From Acanthacorydalis orientalis (taxonomy: Eukaryota; Arthropoda; Insecta; Megaloptera; Corydalidae), in NCBI GenBank assembly GCA_034766995.1, contig CM068313.1:9625083-9689082 (forward strand): a DNA stretch of 64,000 nucleotides, given 5' to 3'. The notes beneath the pieces are model-generated. The model was given only the letters and a program-made list of their open reading frames with translations, was not told where the DNA came from and made no database searches. Positions 1-9,622 of this stretch are shown here, piece after piece. Within the stretch, counting starts at the first letter, position 1; each line of letters opens with the position of its first letter. Made by a program: the position numbers and the translations under genes.

Positions 1-213
1 ATGTCAAAACAGTGGAAGAATTCCGAAAATGCATTACGACTACACCGACTCACTGCTACCATCTTTTTTTCGACAATGGAATCCTTAGTTACCTGACAGA
101 TAGAGCGAAATTTACAAAATAATTGGAGATACTTTAAGGATTGAAATGTATTCCACTTTTTCGTAAACATTCATTTTCATGTAAAAAAGGTACCGAATTA
201 ATTTATACACCGA
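1..213 (+). pseudogene. 3' end of a mauritiana-type mariner, decayed
   Basis: This is the decayed tail of a mariner transposase plus its 3' terminal repeat. It matches the better preserved copy at 23940-24313 along its length: the CGACTCACTGCTACCATC stretch, the CCGACAGATAGAGC-like stretch, then a TTTTTTCGTAAACATT block. It ends in an ATTTATACACC-like terminus. In mauritiana-type elements such as Mos1 the terminal repeat is close to CCAGGTGTACAA, so this end reads as its mutated complement. Stops and frame changes break the frame. The 5' part lies outside the window. Confidence 0.6.
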
Positions 214-906
214 TTGGATTAAAGGAGTTCAAGTTCTGAATTTGTTTTAATTTCGTAGGAAACTTTTCGAACAGACGTTGTATATAAACATATAAGTATA
301 TAAACGTACAAAAAATGAGCATAAAAACGATCATATATGCGAATATGATGCGGTATGAATACAACTGTGAATCTGATATTTTTGCAATTCAGTGTTTCTA
401 CATTTCCATGCGCATAACTTTTGAAATACGGGCGGCGATACTGTACATACATTGCATCGACGACAGTACTGGGCTGAATTTATTCTAGATGTTTCCCACG
501 CGATCTCAAGTACAAGTAAACTGCAGTGACTGTTGATCGCTATCTTTTACAGATAACTTAGCACTGTAATATAAACGGTATCGTAGCAGTACGCACATCG
601 CAGGAGAAAAGAAACACGTTTTACACTCAGTTATATAAAAGATTCAGTGGCGTGTCTGCGCGCCGAGAGAAATTTAAGATGTGTATCCGCAAGTTTTTTT
701 TTTTTTGCTTCTTCAAACATCGCGGAGATGTACGAAAATATGTCGAATGTTTCTGTTAACAATCTGTGTTCGTAACACGTATACGAAAAGTATTTCTCTG
801 TTCCTTACGAACGTTCGTAACAGAAGTATTTTATAGATATGTTCGACAAAAATTATAGCTCATGTACGAACAGATCGTAGAAATATTTCTTTGAAATAAT
901 ATATAG

Positions 907-941
907 TAGAGTTTCATATATTTTGCTTTATTGAAACTCTA
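907..941. repeat. Short perfect inverted repeat
   Basis: TAGAGTTTCA at 907-916 is repeated as its exact complement at 932-941 around a 15-nt loop. It is a 10-bp stem in an AT-rich context. No neighbouring gene or T-run makes it a terminator, and it may be chance. Confidence 0.6.
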
Positions 942-1109
942 TCATGCGCGTTCAATATTTATAATGATTCCATTAGAACCTTTCAGGACTCTTTTGAGAT
1001 TTTTTCAATATCGACTTGCGTTATCCTAAGTTCTTTTGAATCATCTAAATATCTGTTCAATACTAGTTTCAGCATGTGTATCATCTTCAAGTAGATATTC
1101 GAACAGTGG

Positions 1110-1173
1110 TTCCCAAAAGGAATGACATCGACAGATTCGAAAGGAATTCCCAAAGGAATGGCATCGACAGATA
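1110..1173. repeat. Two-unit 37-bp tandem duplication
   Basis: The stretch starting TTCCCAAAAGGAATGACATC at 1110 is repeated from 1147 as TTCCCAAAGGAATGGCATC. The shared core GGAATGRCATCGACAGAT differs at one base, plus one deleted A just upstream. The spacing is 37 bp. It is not a multiple of three, and no coding frame runs through it convincingly. Confidence 0.8.
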
Positions 1174-1473
1174 ACAGACTTTATTAATTTGAAAGTCCAG
1201 AATATAAAAAATATAGTTGACATAAATTTTTTATAAAATTTATTGGAAATATGTGTTTTAAAGAGGTTCATCCAATACCAATTTATACATATAAGATAAC
1301 ATATAAATCTTTCGTCTTTACTATCCTTACGCAACAATTAGCATGTAAGTTAGAATAAGTTTGTTAAATTAGAATTCAGAAAAGTTGTTGAAAAAGAATC
1401 TGTCATCATCAATAGTGAGGTTAGACAAGAATTGAAAGAAATACTAAACATTGCAAATAAAGACGACTGAACA

Positions 1474-1478
<5 letters not shown>

Positions 1479-1542
<64 letters not shown>
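1479..1542. repeat. (TA)n microsatellite
   Basis: An uninterrupted TA tract of about 64 bp. Confidence 0.97.
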
Positions 1543-1545
<3 letters not shown>

Positions 1546-1625
1546 GCATTTGGTTTTATTTCAATTGAGTGATATTGCTGTGTTGTATCCCTTTTCTACA
1601 TTACATAAGGTAAATATACTTGAAA

Positions 1626-1677
<52 letters not shown>
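1626..1677. repeat. (CT)n(TA)n compound microsatellite
   Basis: About 24 bp of CT repeats pass directly into about 28 bp of TA repeats. The same CT-then-TA order recurs near 25.4, 35.9, 47.55 and 49.0 kb. Confidence 0.97.
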
Positions 1678-1679
<2 letters not shown>

Positions 1680-2172
1680 AAATTAAAAAAAAATACGAAA
1701 TATATAGAACTCTGAAAAAAATACATAAAGTGGTTACGAATTCAATAAAAAAGTAATCGTATAAAATATTCGACAAAAAATATTTGGTATTTTGATATAA
1801 ATTGATATCAATTCTTACAAGATTATTTTTTCCAGCTGTACTAGCATATAAAAGTGTTACGCTCTAACTTGCCAACTGGCCAATTGTGTATTTTAAAAGA
1901 TAATTTTTATCGGCAATCAGTTATGATTCATATAAATTGTAACAATAATTATTTACAATACATTTTTATCATGTTTCCGTTACAAAAAGTGTAAATCGAC
2001 CCAGCTGGCGAAACTTTTAAAAATAATAATGCATTCTTTTTATAACATTGCAAATAAATTCGCAATTCGAAAGGAACACACGGCTTTCATAATACAAAAT
2101 AAGTACAGCCTTGAAAATAAAAAAATATATACAGACATACATTTTGAATAATTCGAGTATTACAAATCTCAC

Positions 2173-2464
2173 CTCTCAAAAAATACGCCGTCAACATCAT
2201 ATCCCTAATCTGTGGTAAAAAGAACGAACTCGCGGTCATCGCTTGTTGTTGTATCGTCGTCAGTTGTTGACTAACAGCGCCGTTGATATGCTGCAACTGT
2301 TGATTCAAAAAGTTCGTACAGCTGTTCGCGAAATTGCCCAACGTCGACGTCGACTGGGCATTGATCGAGGACCCGCGCAGTTTATTCTGATCCACTAACA
2401 TCAGTTCGCACAGTCTACATCGAGTTTTCTCCATGCAGCCGCAGTTGTTGTTGTTACAGAACAT
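2173..2464 (-). CDS. First coding exon of an unrecognised gene, 5' part only
   Basis: The open frame starts at the ATG at 2464 and encodes about 97 residues before a good splice donor (GAGAG then GTGAGA, with the intron beginning at 2172 on the minus strand). Codons are rich in C, G and CpG (for example the GTCGACGTCGAC run near 2341), unlike the surrounding AT-rich DNA. The first 20 residues are Cys-rich (C-x4-C-x-C-x5-C-x2-C, from MFCNNNNCGC to CRLCEL). Residues 45-75 are Gln/Asn/Thr-rich (NQQLQH, QQLTTIQQQ), and the exon ends in a hydrophobic and basic stretch (SSFFLPQIRDMMLTAYFLR). An alternative start is the Met at codon 11, which has a G at +4. Reading past the donor adds about 28 codons that look intronic. 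The Cys pairs could bind a metal or lie in a small treble-clef fold, but I recognise no family. The following exons must lie left of this window or far into 1-2172. Confidence 0.5.
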
Positions 2465-3540
2465 TATTTAACAGTAGATGATTCTTCCAGCAAGATGAAT
2501 TCGGGTTAAGTATTGTCATATTTGGTTCAGACACTGTCATAATATTTCTTTTGTTTAAAACTAATTTTTAGTTTTTGCTATTTAATTGGACGATTTTAAT
2601 TGAACTGAATTAATAGATTTTCTTTCTCTTTTAAACAAAAAATTAAACAGAATATCCAGACATATTTATCAGATTCATTGTAAACTTGAATTGGTCGTAT
2701 ATTAGAATTGATGATAAATATCTTCACACTATTTTAAATATATTTCCTTCACAACGACTTTTCTGTACTCATATTAGCTTCAGTTAAAATGTAAAACTTG
2801 TATATAATAGAGATTTATAATAAACGATTTTTTTCATAAACAGTCTTAAAAAATAATTCCATGATTCACGAGTAACAGATTATAAATCTTTGAAAACGTT
2901 ATTTAAATAATTCCTCAATAGAGCTTTATCACACATATTTGAACAGTTTATATGTATTCTTCAATATGATTTAAATGTTTCAATTCTTTAAGTCTTTTTC
3001 ATATAATCAGACGAATTGTTTTTCAGTATTCTTGATTCAACTGAAAAAATATATACATTTTATTTGTAGTTTATTTATACGAACACGAATAACAATATAC
3101 ATCATTTTTTATGATTTCATAATTAATATTTTGAAAAAATATTCAAGAAAATGTTTAATTTTATTACAAAATTTTAGATAAGTGCTTCAGTATTTAATGA
3201 AAAGAATTATAACATGGTATTAAAATCATTTAATTATTAAACAGATAATTATTTATAATTTTTTAAAACAAATATTTTACTTTTCGCGAGAATTCCGTCA
3301 AGTCACAATAGTTTGATTTATTGATTGAAATGTTATTATCAAAATACAATGGGTTTCAAATTAAAAAAGTACGAAAATGTATCCTTTTTGGTTTAAAATA
3401 ATGATTGATTTTCAAAATAAACTGACGTGTTCTACTCTTCCATACATTTTCAATGCACAGAAAGGCAAAACAAAAAATATGAACATACAAAGAATACATT
3501 AAGAGTAAGTGCCGTTCATTCATCTTCTACTTTAGATTTA

Positions 3541-3545
<5 letters not shown>

Positions 3546-3608
<63 letters not shown>
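3546..3608. repeat. (TA)n microsatellite
   Basis: A TA tract of about 63 bp. Confidence 0.97.
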
Positions 3609-3611
<3 letters not shown>

Positions 3612-4168
3612 TAAGTTGAGTACAAGATACATTTTTGGAATGATTTATGAAATAATTTGATAATTAAAACATATTTTCGATTGAGATATCAAACTATTCA
3701 GCGTACCACCGTTTAAATTACACAAGGAAAAATCACATTAAAGTTATATCAACAAACTGATGAGTAGCTAAAATTAGAGAGTGGTCAAACTATTACGACT
3801 CTACTATATTAACTATTATTTTTGAATATAATAGGGGTATACAGAAGGCCAGTTATATACATTAGTGTGTAATCTAAGATTTTCATACTTAGACACAAAA
3901 AGAAAATAATAATATACATTTGTTTTCACGCGCTTATCTAGTTCTGTATATCGATTCTTGTCTCTCTGATCGGTTGTCATACCTTATATAAATAGTATTT
4001 TACACTAGCTCGTACCAATGAATATTATGTAGTTTGAATATAGTACAAGGTTGATATGTGTTGTTCTGAATTTCAAGCATACAGTCTATCAACATAAAAA
4101 AATCAGTATCTTTAAATTATGTTTATAAGATCATTGAAAATTTGACAATTTTCTATTCATCTATACGC

Positions 4169-4173
<5 letters not shown>

Positions 4174-4213
<40 letters not shown>
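4174..4213. repeat. (TA)n microsatellite
   Basis: A TA tract of about 40 bp. Confidence 0.97.
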
Positions 4214-4215
<2 letters not shown>

Positions 4216-5011
4216 AGGAAATATTTACAACCATATTAAGTATTTTAATAACCGTGCAATTTATGTCAATAATTCTCACCTGAATCTTCCAAAATGTCAA
4301 TTACAAAAAAAAAATGTATAAAGTATGTGACACATGGTCGTTCACACTTTGTCTCTTCGCCATATTGATTTTTGTGACAAAAGTATGTTGGGTACATTTA
4401 TGAACCAATCAGTGACAAGAATCGAAATATGAAAATAGAATATGTATTTACCAGCCTACTGAATCAATCTATTATTTTCTGTTTCTATTATTGTAGGTTG
4501 TGAAGTACTTTTTTTTTAAAAATATATATATTTTTAGAATGTATTGTTTTTTTTTTGTATTAACTATATTATTTTATCGTATTAATTGTATTATTTTCTT
4601 CATTTTATAACTAGATTTAAACACAAAAATGAAGTTTTAGAATAAGTTTATGTATTTATAAGAAGAAATTTATTTCTTTATTACATTAGGAAAAAATATT
4701 TAAATGCTTTATGAATTGTTAAAGTATAATGGAAATTTTTTTATTTGTTTGAAAATCAAATATTGTGAGTAATATACACTTTTTTTATTAAATAATTTAA
4801 TAAAGATAATTAAAAGTGTATTTTTTGTCTATTAAAAAATATTTCAATTACTGACATAAGTAATAACAGTTCCAAAATTATTTGATATTACTTTTGGTCG
4901 CTTTTTCACGAAAATTTTATTATCTGTATTTTTTATAATACTTTCTTAGGTTTTTGTTAAACACTGTTTAATATAATTTCAGTTTTTCAGTACGAGTAAA
5001 TTTATTTTCAC

Positions 5012-5400
5012 AAATGAATTCTCACTTCCCAGAAACCACACAAACTTTTTCGTTACCTTTAGGCTCTTAATATTTTAACAAATTAATTACTAAATTCGTT
5101 TACAAGTTATAAATTTTTTTCTAAACAGAAGTGATTGTTACTTACACGTATTAGGTCGATAAGAAAATAATTGGGATTCTGTATACGAATTTGAGGGTTA
5201 TAAACCGACCTAATATTTTGATGGCGATGCCGTATCCTCAGAGTGAAAATTTTCTGGACCTTTTGAGGTCAATAGTACGTCATCGAAATGCATATAAGTA
5301 ACAATCAAAAATTATCAATGCTCAATTTTTGAACATTTCTGATTAGATTTTTTTGTGAATCATGAAATGAGTGAAAAATTAATTTTTTTGTTAGTTTATC
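5012..5400. mobile_element. Palindromic interspersed element, two arms, with a nested mariner
   Basis: This is the informative member of a family found about 35 times as arms in this window. The left arm opens CACAAATGAATTCTC and CACACAAACTTT, runs to GATTGTTACTTACACG, and would continue TATTTTGATGGCGATG, but a 63-bp mariner derivative is inserted at that TA (5151-5213). After the centre (CCTCAGAGTG) the right arm repeats the left in inverted orientation: CATCGAAATGCATATAAG, AACAATCAAAAATTATCAAT, GAACATTTCTGATTAG, TTTTTTTGTGAATC. Arms of about 130-150 bp around a short centre would fold into one long hairpin. No coding frame is visible, so this is a non-autonomous foldback or MITE-like element of unknown parentage. 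Confidence 0.75.
5151..5213. mobile_element. 63-bp cecropia-type mariner derivative with TA target duplication
   Basis: It starts TTAGGTCGATAAGAAAATAA and ends CGACCTAA, a mutated pair of the TTAGGTTGGTAGG terminal repeat seen at 23340 and 26644. TA lies directly on both sides (5149-5150 and 5214-5215), as expected for mariner insertion. Almost everything between the terminal repeats is lost. Removing it restores a continuous left arm of the host palindromic element, so it inserted later than that element. Confidence 0.8.
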
Positions 5401-5422
5401 AAAATATTACCAATTTTTTAAG

Positions 5423-5425
<3 letters not shown>

Positions 5426-5466
<41 letters not shown>
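5426..5466. repeat. (TA)n microsatellite
   Basis: A TA tract of about 41 bp lying about 25 bp past the end of the palindromic element. Confidence 0.97.
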
Positions 5467-5470
<4 letters not shown>

Positions 5471-6300
5471 GACGACAAAATTATTCAATATTAAAATTAA
5501 GAGTTTTCGTTTTTAATTACGTACATTCTCTAGTACCTTGTGATTAAATAATAGTCTTTCATAATAATATTTTGCAACTAAATACTAATATATTTTTTTC
5601 TTAAAAAATGCTTTATAAAAACAATATTTTTAATTGACTTTAAACATTAAATATGGAACTAAAACACCTAGGTAATATTTAATAATTAGAGATTTAAGAC
5701 TCAATAGTAAATAAAATAGAAAGAGAAGAGACTCTTATTTTTGTTTAGATAAATGATTGAAAATTGTTTCTAATAATCTTAGAATAAAGCAGTCAATAAA
5801 TTCAATGTTAATGAATAAATTATTATACAAAACAATAATTATCGTGTTTTTGTAATTTTAATAAAATAAGAGTAATATTTTACTTCAAAAAATTCTAAAA
5901 TATTTTTATAAAGGAACGATTTTTGCTTAACAGTACATCTTATTTAGTAGCGAAAAAAATTAATACAATATACACCGCATACAATGTACTTGCATATCCA
6001 GATATTTTTATTACTACGGTTTCACACGAGTATAAATGTTGGTTGGTTGGTTATTGGGGTTTTAGGGCGCTTCTAAAGATATTTTCACAAAATAATCTGT
6101 TTAAAAATAGAATTATAAATGTATTTTTTTCTCTACAAATTATTTTTTTTCTACTTCAAAATAACTTCAAAAATTCGTATCATTTTTATAGTTATCTTCA
6201 AATAAATTTTATGAGTTTTCATAATTGCATTATTCGAAATAATTATTTTCTACTAGCCTCGAACTAATTTCCCTCTCTCTTTCTCACCTCCTCTCTCTAT

Positions 6301-6379
<79 letters not shown>

Positions 6380-7080
6380 TCACATATCTAATTGAAAAGC
6401 TAACGGTGAATCAAAAATATCAAATAATTCACTATTCTGTTATTACAAGTAAACAGAACCTGTTCTCTTTTCAAATATTGACTTGAAAGATTAAAATACG
6501 TCTGTGCTTAAATTATACAATTATTTTAATTAGATTCTTCTCCGATGTTCTATAAATCAACATAATTAGCATTTTTTATGCTAAAGAATCTATATTCATT
6601 CTACAAGTATGGTTAAACAAATTATTTATAATTTAATTAATGTGCAATTTGGACGAAATTTGGGTTTCGTTTAAGTGGTTTTATAAATCAATGTAATTAG
6701 ATTGACTTTTTACACCGACGTGTTTGAAAAAAATATGTAATTAATTTTCAATATGTAAAGTTAATATTTAAACGATTCTGTTCCATAATTTATATCGATT
6801 TGTCTTTGGAGCATTTTTTTTTGAAAATAAGTCTGGTTTACTTTCGATTGCAAAAATTTAAATGTGTAGTTTTTAGAGAATTAGAATAAAAATAGTTTAT
6901 ATAATCACATATACCAATATTTAAAGTAAACTAGTCTCCACAACGACATAAATTATGTTCTAATAATAAATGTAAATATTTGAATAAATTGTGCCGCTCA
7001 TAAATTAATAAACAAATATGTGCCAGACTGCGTAAGAGCTATTGTCTTGAGTAAATGGAAGCAAATTAGCGTAGGTAGCT
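5467..7080. other. AT-rich non-coding stretch
   Basis: No supported gene. A 114-codon open frame at 5923-6267 begins at TTG, is rich in Phe, Ile, Asn and Lys and carries no recognisable motif, so I do not call it. A TA/CA compound tract is listed separately. Confidence 0.5.
6299..6375. repeat. (TA)n(CA)n(TA)n compound microsatellite
   Basis: Two TA tracts flank a short CACACACAC segment, about 77 bp in total. Confidence 0.95.
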
Positions 7081-7098
7081 GTTACGACGTCGAGATGT

Positions 7099-7340
7099 GA
7101 ACTATTGGTTTTTTTAATGTTATAAAAACTAGTTCACTTGTCGCATTATTCACCGTCAAGCGCTTATGCCGTGGAACTTCAGACGGAGGCAAACAAGATT
7201 CTTCTCGAGTCAACGTAGTGGATTTTGTTAAAGCTCTACTTGCGCAAGAACAGATTACTTTACATTTTCTTAACAGAAACGAGTTCACAATACAATATTC
7301 TTTTATATGCTGTTACTTACAGGTACAGACAACTGTTTGA
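7099..7340. other. GC-richer patch, open on both strands
   Basis: This 240-bp patch is much less AT-rich than its flanks. On the plus strand a frame stays open from 7101 to a stop near 7338 (about 79 codons, no ATG) and includes KRLCRGTSDGGKQDSSRV followed by NVVDFVKALLAQEQIT, which looks protein-like. An AG acceptor at about 7125 and the CAG-GTACAG junction at 7320-7321 could bound an internal exon. On the minus strand 7288-7082 is also open (68 codons). The pyrimidine run before TTACTTACAG could equally be an acceptor, which makes the plus model ambiguous. No family is recognised. Confidence 0.25.
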
Positions 7341-7454
7341 CAAATGTAATTTTAAAACGTACTTGCATTCTATTTATAAAATTTAGTAGTTCAATTATTT
7401 TAAGAAAGGAATATTTATATAAAGATTCAGTTTTCCTTTTCCATTTACACACAT

Positions 7455-7469
7455 ACTCTCTCTCTCTCT

Positions 7470-7501
<32 letters not shown>
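7455..7501. repeat. (CT)n(CA)n(TA)n compound microsatellite
   Basis: Three dinucleotide blocks run together over about 47 bp. Confidence 0.95.
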
Positions 7502-8261
7502 AATTATAAAAAAATATTTAAATCATAAAAACTAAACTACTTAATTATTGAAGAAATATTAATAACAATCACCCTTGAAAGTATCCACTGACAAAACGAT
7601 TATTTGTTTCGAATTATGTAACGAAAGATAAAAATCAAAAATGAATCCAACTTATTTGCGAACAAAAAATATACAAGACTGACAGAAGGAACAACATTCG
7701 TGTACAAAAACCACTAAAGCGTAATGTGTTTATTAAAAGATACGGAATAATACAATTAAATTTTATATTCTCGAAACAATTAAGAATTATCTGTCTTGAA
7801 CTCTGATGTAATTTTATAGCATTAAATAAATAATATGAATTAAGTTTTTCAACCTACATTCAAGGCTTTGTTATGAGCAATATTTACCGTTTTAAATATG
7901 TTTGCTTTGTGTTAATTATTTTCGAAGGTATTTTATAATTAATTATACACTTTTTAACAGATATATATATATATATATATATAGTGATGAGACATAAAAT
8001 TACAATTTCATACTTCGAAAGCTTTTAGACTGAGAAATGAAATTAAAAAGAATTAAAATAAAAATATGCTCTTTTTTTAAATTTATTGTAATTTTTGAAA
8101 ATTTATAGGATTTTTAAAAATTTTAGACCAGAATAAATATTTAAATGATAAATAAGTAAATTGCATAAATAAATTGCTGAATTTACTTACTAAATTTCTA
8201 TTTCAACCATTTATAAAAATTATTGTTACAGAAGTGAGGTGAATTAACGGATTACTCTGAA
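7502..8261. other. AT-rich non-coding stretch
   Basis: Nothing gene-like is visible. It contains a TA tract of about 22 bp at 7961-7982. Confidence 0.6.
7961..7982. repeat. (TA)n microsatellite
   Basis: A TA tract of about 22 bp. Confidence 0.9.
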
Positions 8262-8405
8262 TCTTAGAGCACTGAAGATGAAAGAATCGACATCGAAATA
8301 CATATATATATATATATATATATATACAGGTAGCAATCAAATGGATCAATAATCAATTATTTCACATATTTGGACAGAAAAAAATTATAAATTTTTCGAG
8401 ATTTA
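8262..8405 (+). repeat. Palindromic-family right arm, split by a TA tract
   Basis: The arm reads AGAGCACTGAAGATGAAAGA, CGACATCGAAATACATATA, then a 25-bp TA tract where other copies have CGCATAA, and resumes TAGCAATCAAATGGATCAAT. The microsatellite therefore grew inside the arm at its own CATATAA site. Confidence 0.65.
8302..8326. repeat. (TA)n microsatellite inside a palindromic arm
   Basis: A TA tract of about 25 bp embedded in the repeat arm described for 8262-8405. Confidence 0.95.
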
Positions 8406-8840
8406 CAAAAAATAGTTATAAAGTTATAGTTGTAATAGGAAAAACACAAGTTTACAGTTTGCCTGTAATTGGAAAAATTAAAAAAAATGTTTAAAATCTT
8501 CTAAAAACATTACTATGACAGTACTCGAACACAAAACATCATACTGAGCAGATCAAAAAGGTGGATGTCTGGCCATCACACAAACTGCCTAATATTAACA
8601 AATGAGTTTCACTGATACGAACACAAGAACTGATCCATTTTTAAATTGTATTCTTAGGGTTGATGGAAAGTTAACTGTGTTCAAATACCTTTAAACTCAG
8701 AAAAAATGTATTTTATATTTGATAAAATATATCCCACATGATTAAATTTGAGGTTCTGAAATCTAAGAACACAGTAAAGTCCGATTCAAGTAAGTTCTTC
8801 GAAAAAAACAAATTTTCAAAAGTATAGTCTTTGAAAATGA

Positions 8841-9107
8841 TTCAATCTGATCAAACTAGACTCAATATAACCTTAATTTAATAGGCTTACCAAGACCAGA
8901 CTAGATCTAACCTAACCTGATTATACTAGACTAGATCTGATTTGAAATTACTAGACATATTTGACTAGATTTGATCAAATCTGAATTAAATTGATCGACT
9001 TGACCAGATCAGACTCGGTCTAACCTTGACCCACTAGACATGACTGAATCGGTTAGAACTGATCAAATCTGATTTAATTTTATCAAGCGTAATTTGAAAT
9101 GACCTGA
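8841..9107. repeat. Degenerate GATC-rich tandem repeat
   Basis: Variants of GACTAGATCTGATT, ACTAGACT and TGATCAAATCTGA recur about every 10 to 20 bp over about 260 bp. GATC appears many times, and CTAGAC or CTAGAT at least seven times. The units are imperfect and out of register, as in an old minisatellite. No frame stays open. Confidence 0.75.
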
Positions 9108-9543
9108 ATTAATTAAAAGCAAATAAAAACAAAATTTTATCGAAGAATTTTCTCAATTGTAAAAAAATCTCCGTTATGGATGAGCTGTATGCTTAACAAA
9201 CGGCACGATTAAACTAAAACCCGGAAAATAAATCATTCAGTTTGAACAAGACCGAAGAAGACAATCCATTAATATGCCAACACTGTCCCCACATTTTTTT
9301 TAGATACTTCCGAAGAAAATTAAACACTTGAATTGAAAGATTCTTACACCAATATCTTATTCATTCAGCAACACTAATTCTTAGGAATTGTATTTTAGAA
9401 ATATACATGATTTATGATTGAAAATATAGCTGTAACAATCATTTAAACTATTTTTTGTCTCAAAACTAACAGATTTTTCTACAACGATATTTTAAAATTA
9501 ATTAAAAAATAACATACGATTTTAAATAATGACTGAAATTATA
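9108..9543. other. Non-coding stretch
   Basis: A slightly less AT-rich run at 9170-9300 has no open frame worth calling. Otherwise it is AT-rich filler. Confidence 0.5.
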
Positions 9544-9622
9544 TTAGATCGGTAGGAAAATAATTGCGGTTTTTGTTATGAAATTGAGAATCATACACTG
9601 CAATTATTTTTCTACCAACCAA
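9544..9622. mobile_element. 79-bp cecropia-type mariner derivative
   Basis: It begins TTAGATCGGTAGGAAAATAA and TTGCGG, and ends CAATTATTTTTCTACCAACC, the inverted terminal repeat of the same family. TA precedes it (9542-9543). Only about 25 bp of non-terminal sequence remain. Confidence 0.85.

Larger units (their letters stand above)
214..2172. other. AT-rich stretch, presumed 3' intron/flank of the 2.2-2.5 kb exon
   Basis: No convincing exon is visible on either strand. Noted items: a TATATAAAAG box at about 632-641 followed by a short GC-richer run and a 26-codon frame beginning ATGTGTATCCGC at about 678; a 10-bp perfect hairpin at 907-941; a two-unit 37-bp duplication at 1110-1173; two microsatellites. 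If the exon at 2173-2464 is real, this is the start of its first intron, because no acceptor with an open downstream frame is apparent on the minus strand here. Confidence 0.5.
2465..5011. other. AT-rich non-coding stretch
   Basis: No supported gene. It contains TA tracts at 3546-3608 and 4174-4213 and many homopolymer A and T runs. The bases just upstream of 2464 should hold the promoter or 5' UTR of the minus-strand exon, but no clear TATA box or initiator stands out. Confidence 0.5.

Noticed and set aside
5923..6267. 114-codon ORF
   Set aside because: It starts at TTG, lacks an early ATG and has the Phe/Ile/Asn/Lys composition expected of AT-rich DNA, with no motif.
8500..8680. Possible transposase fragment
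   Set aside because: No frame gives a run of recognisable transposase motif.
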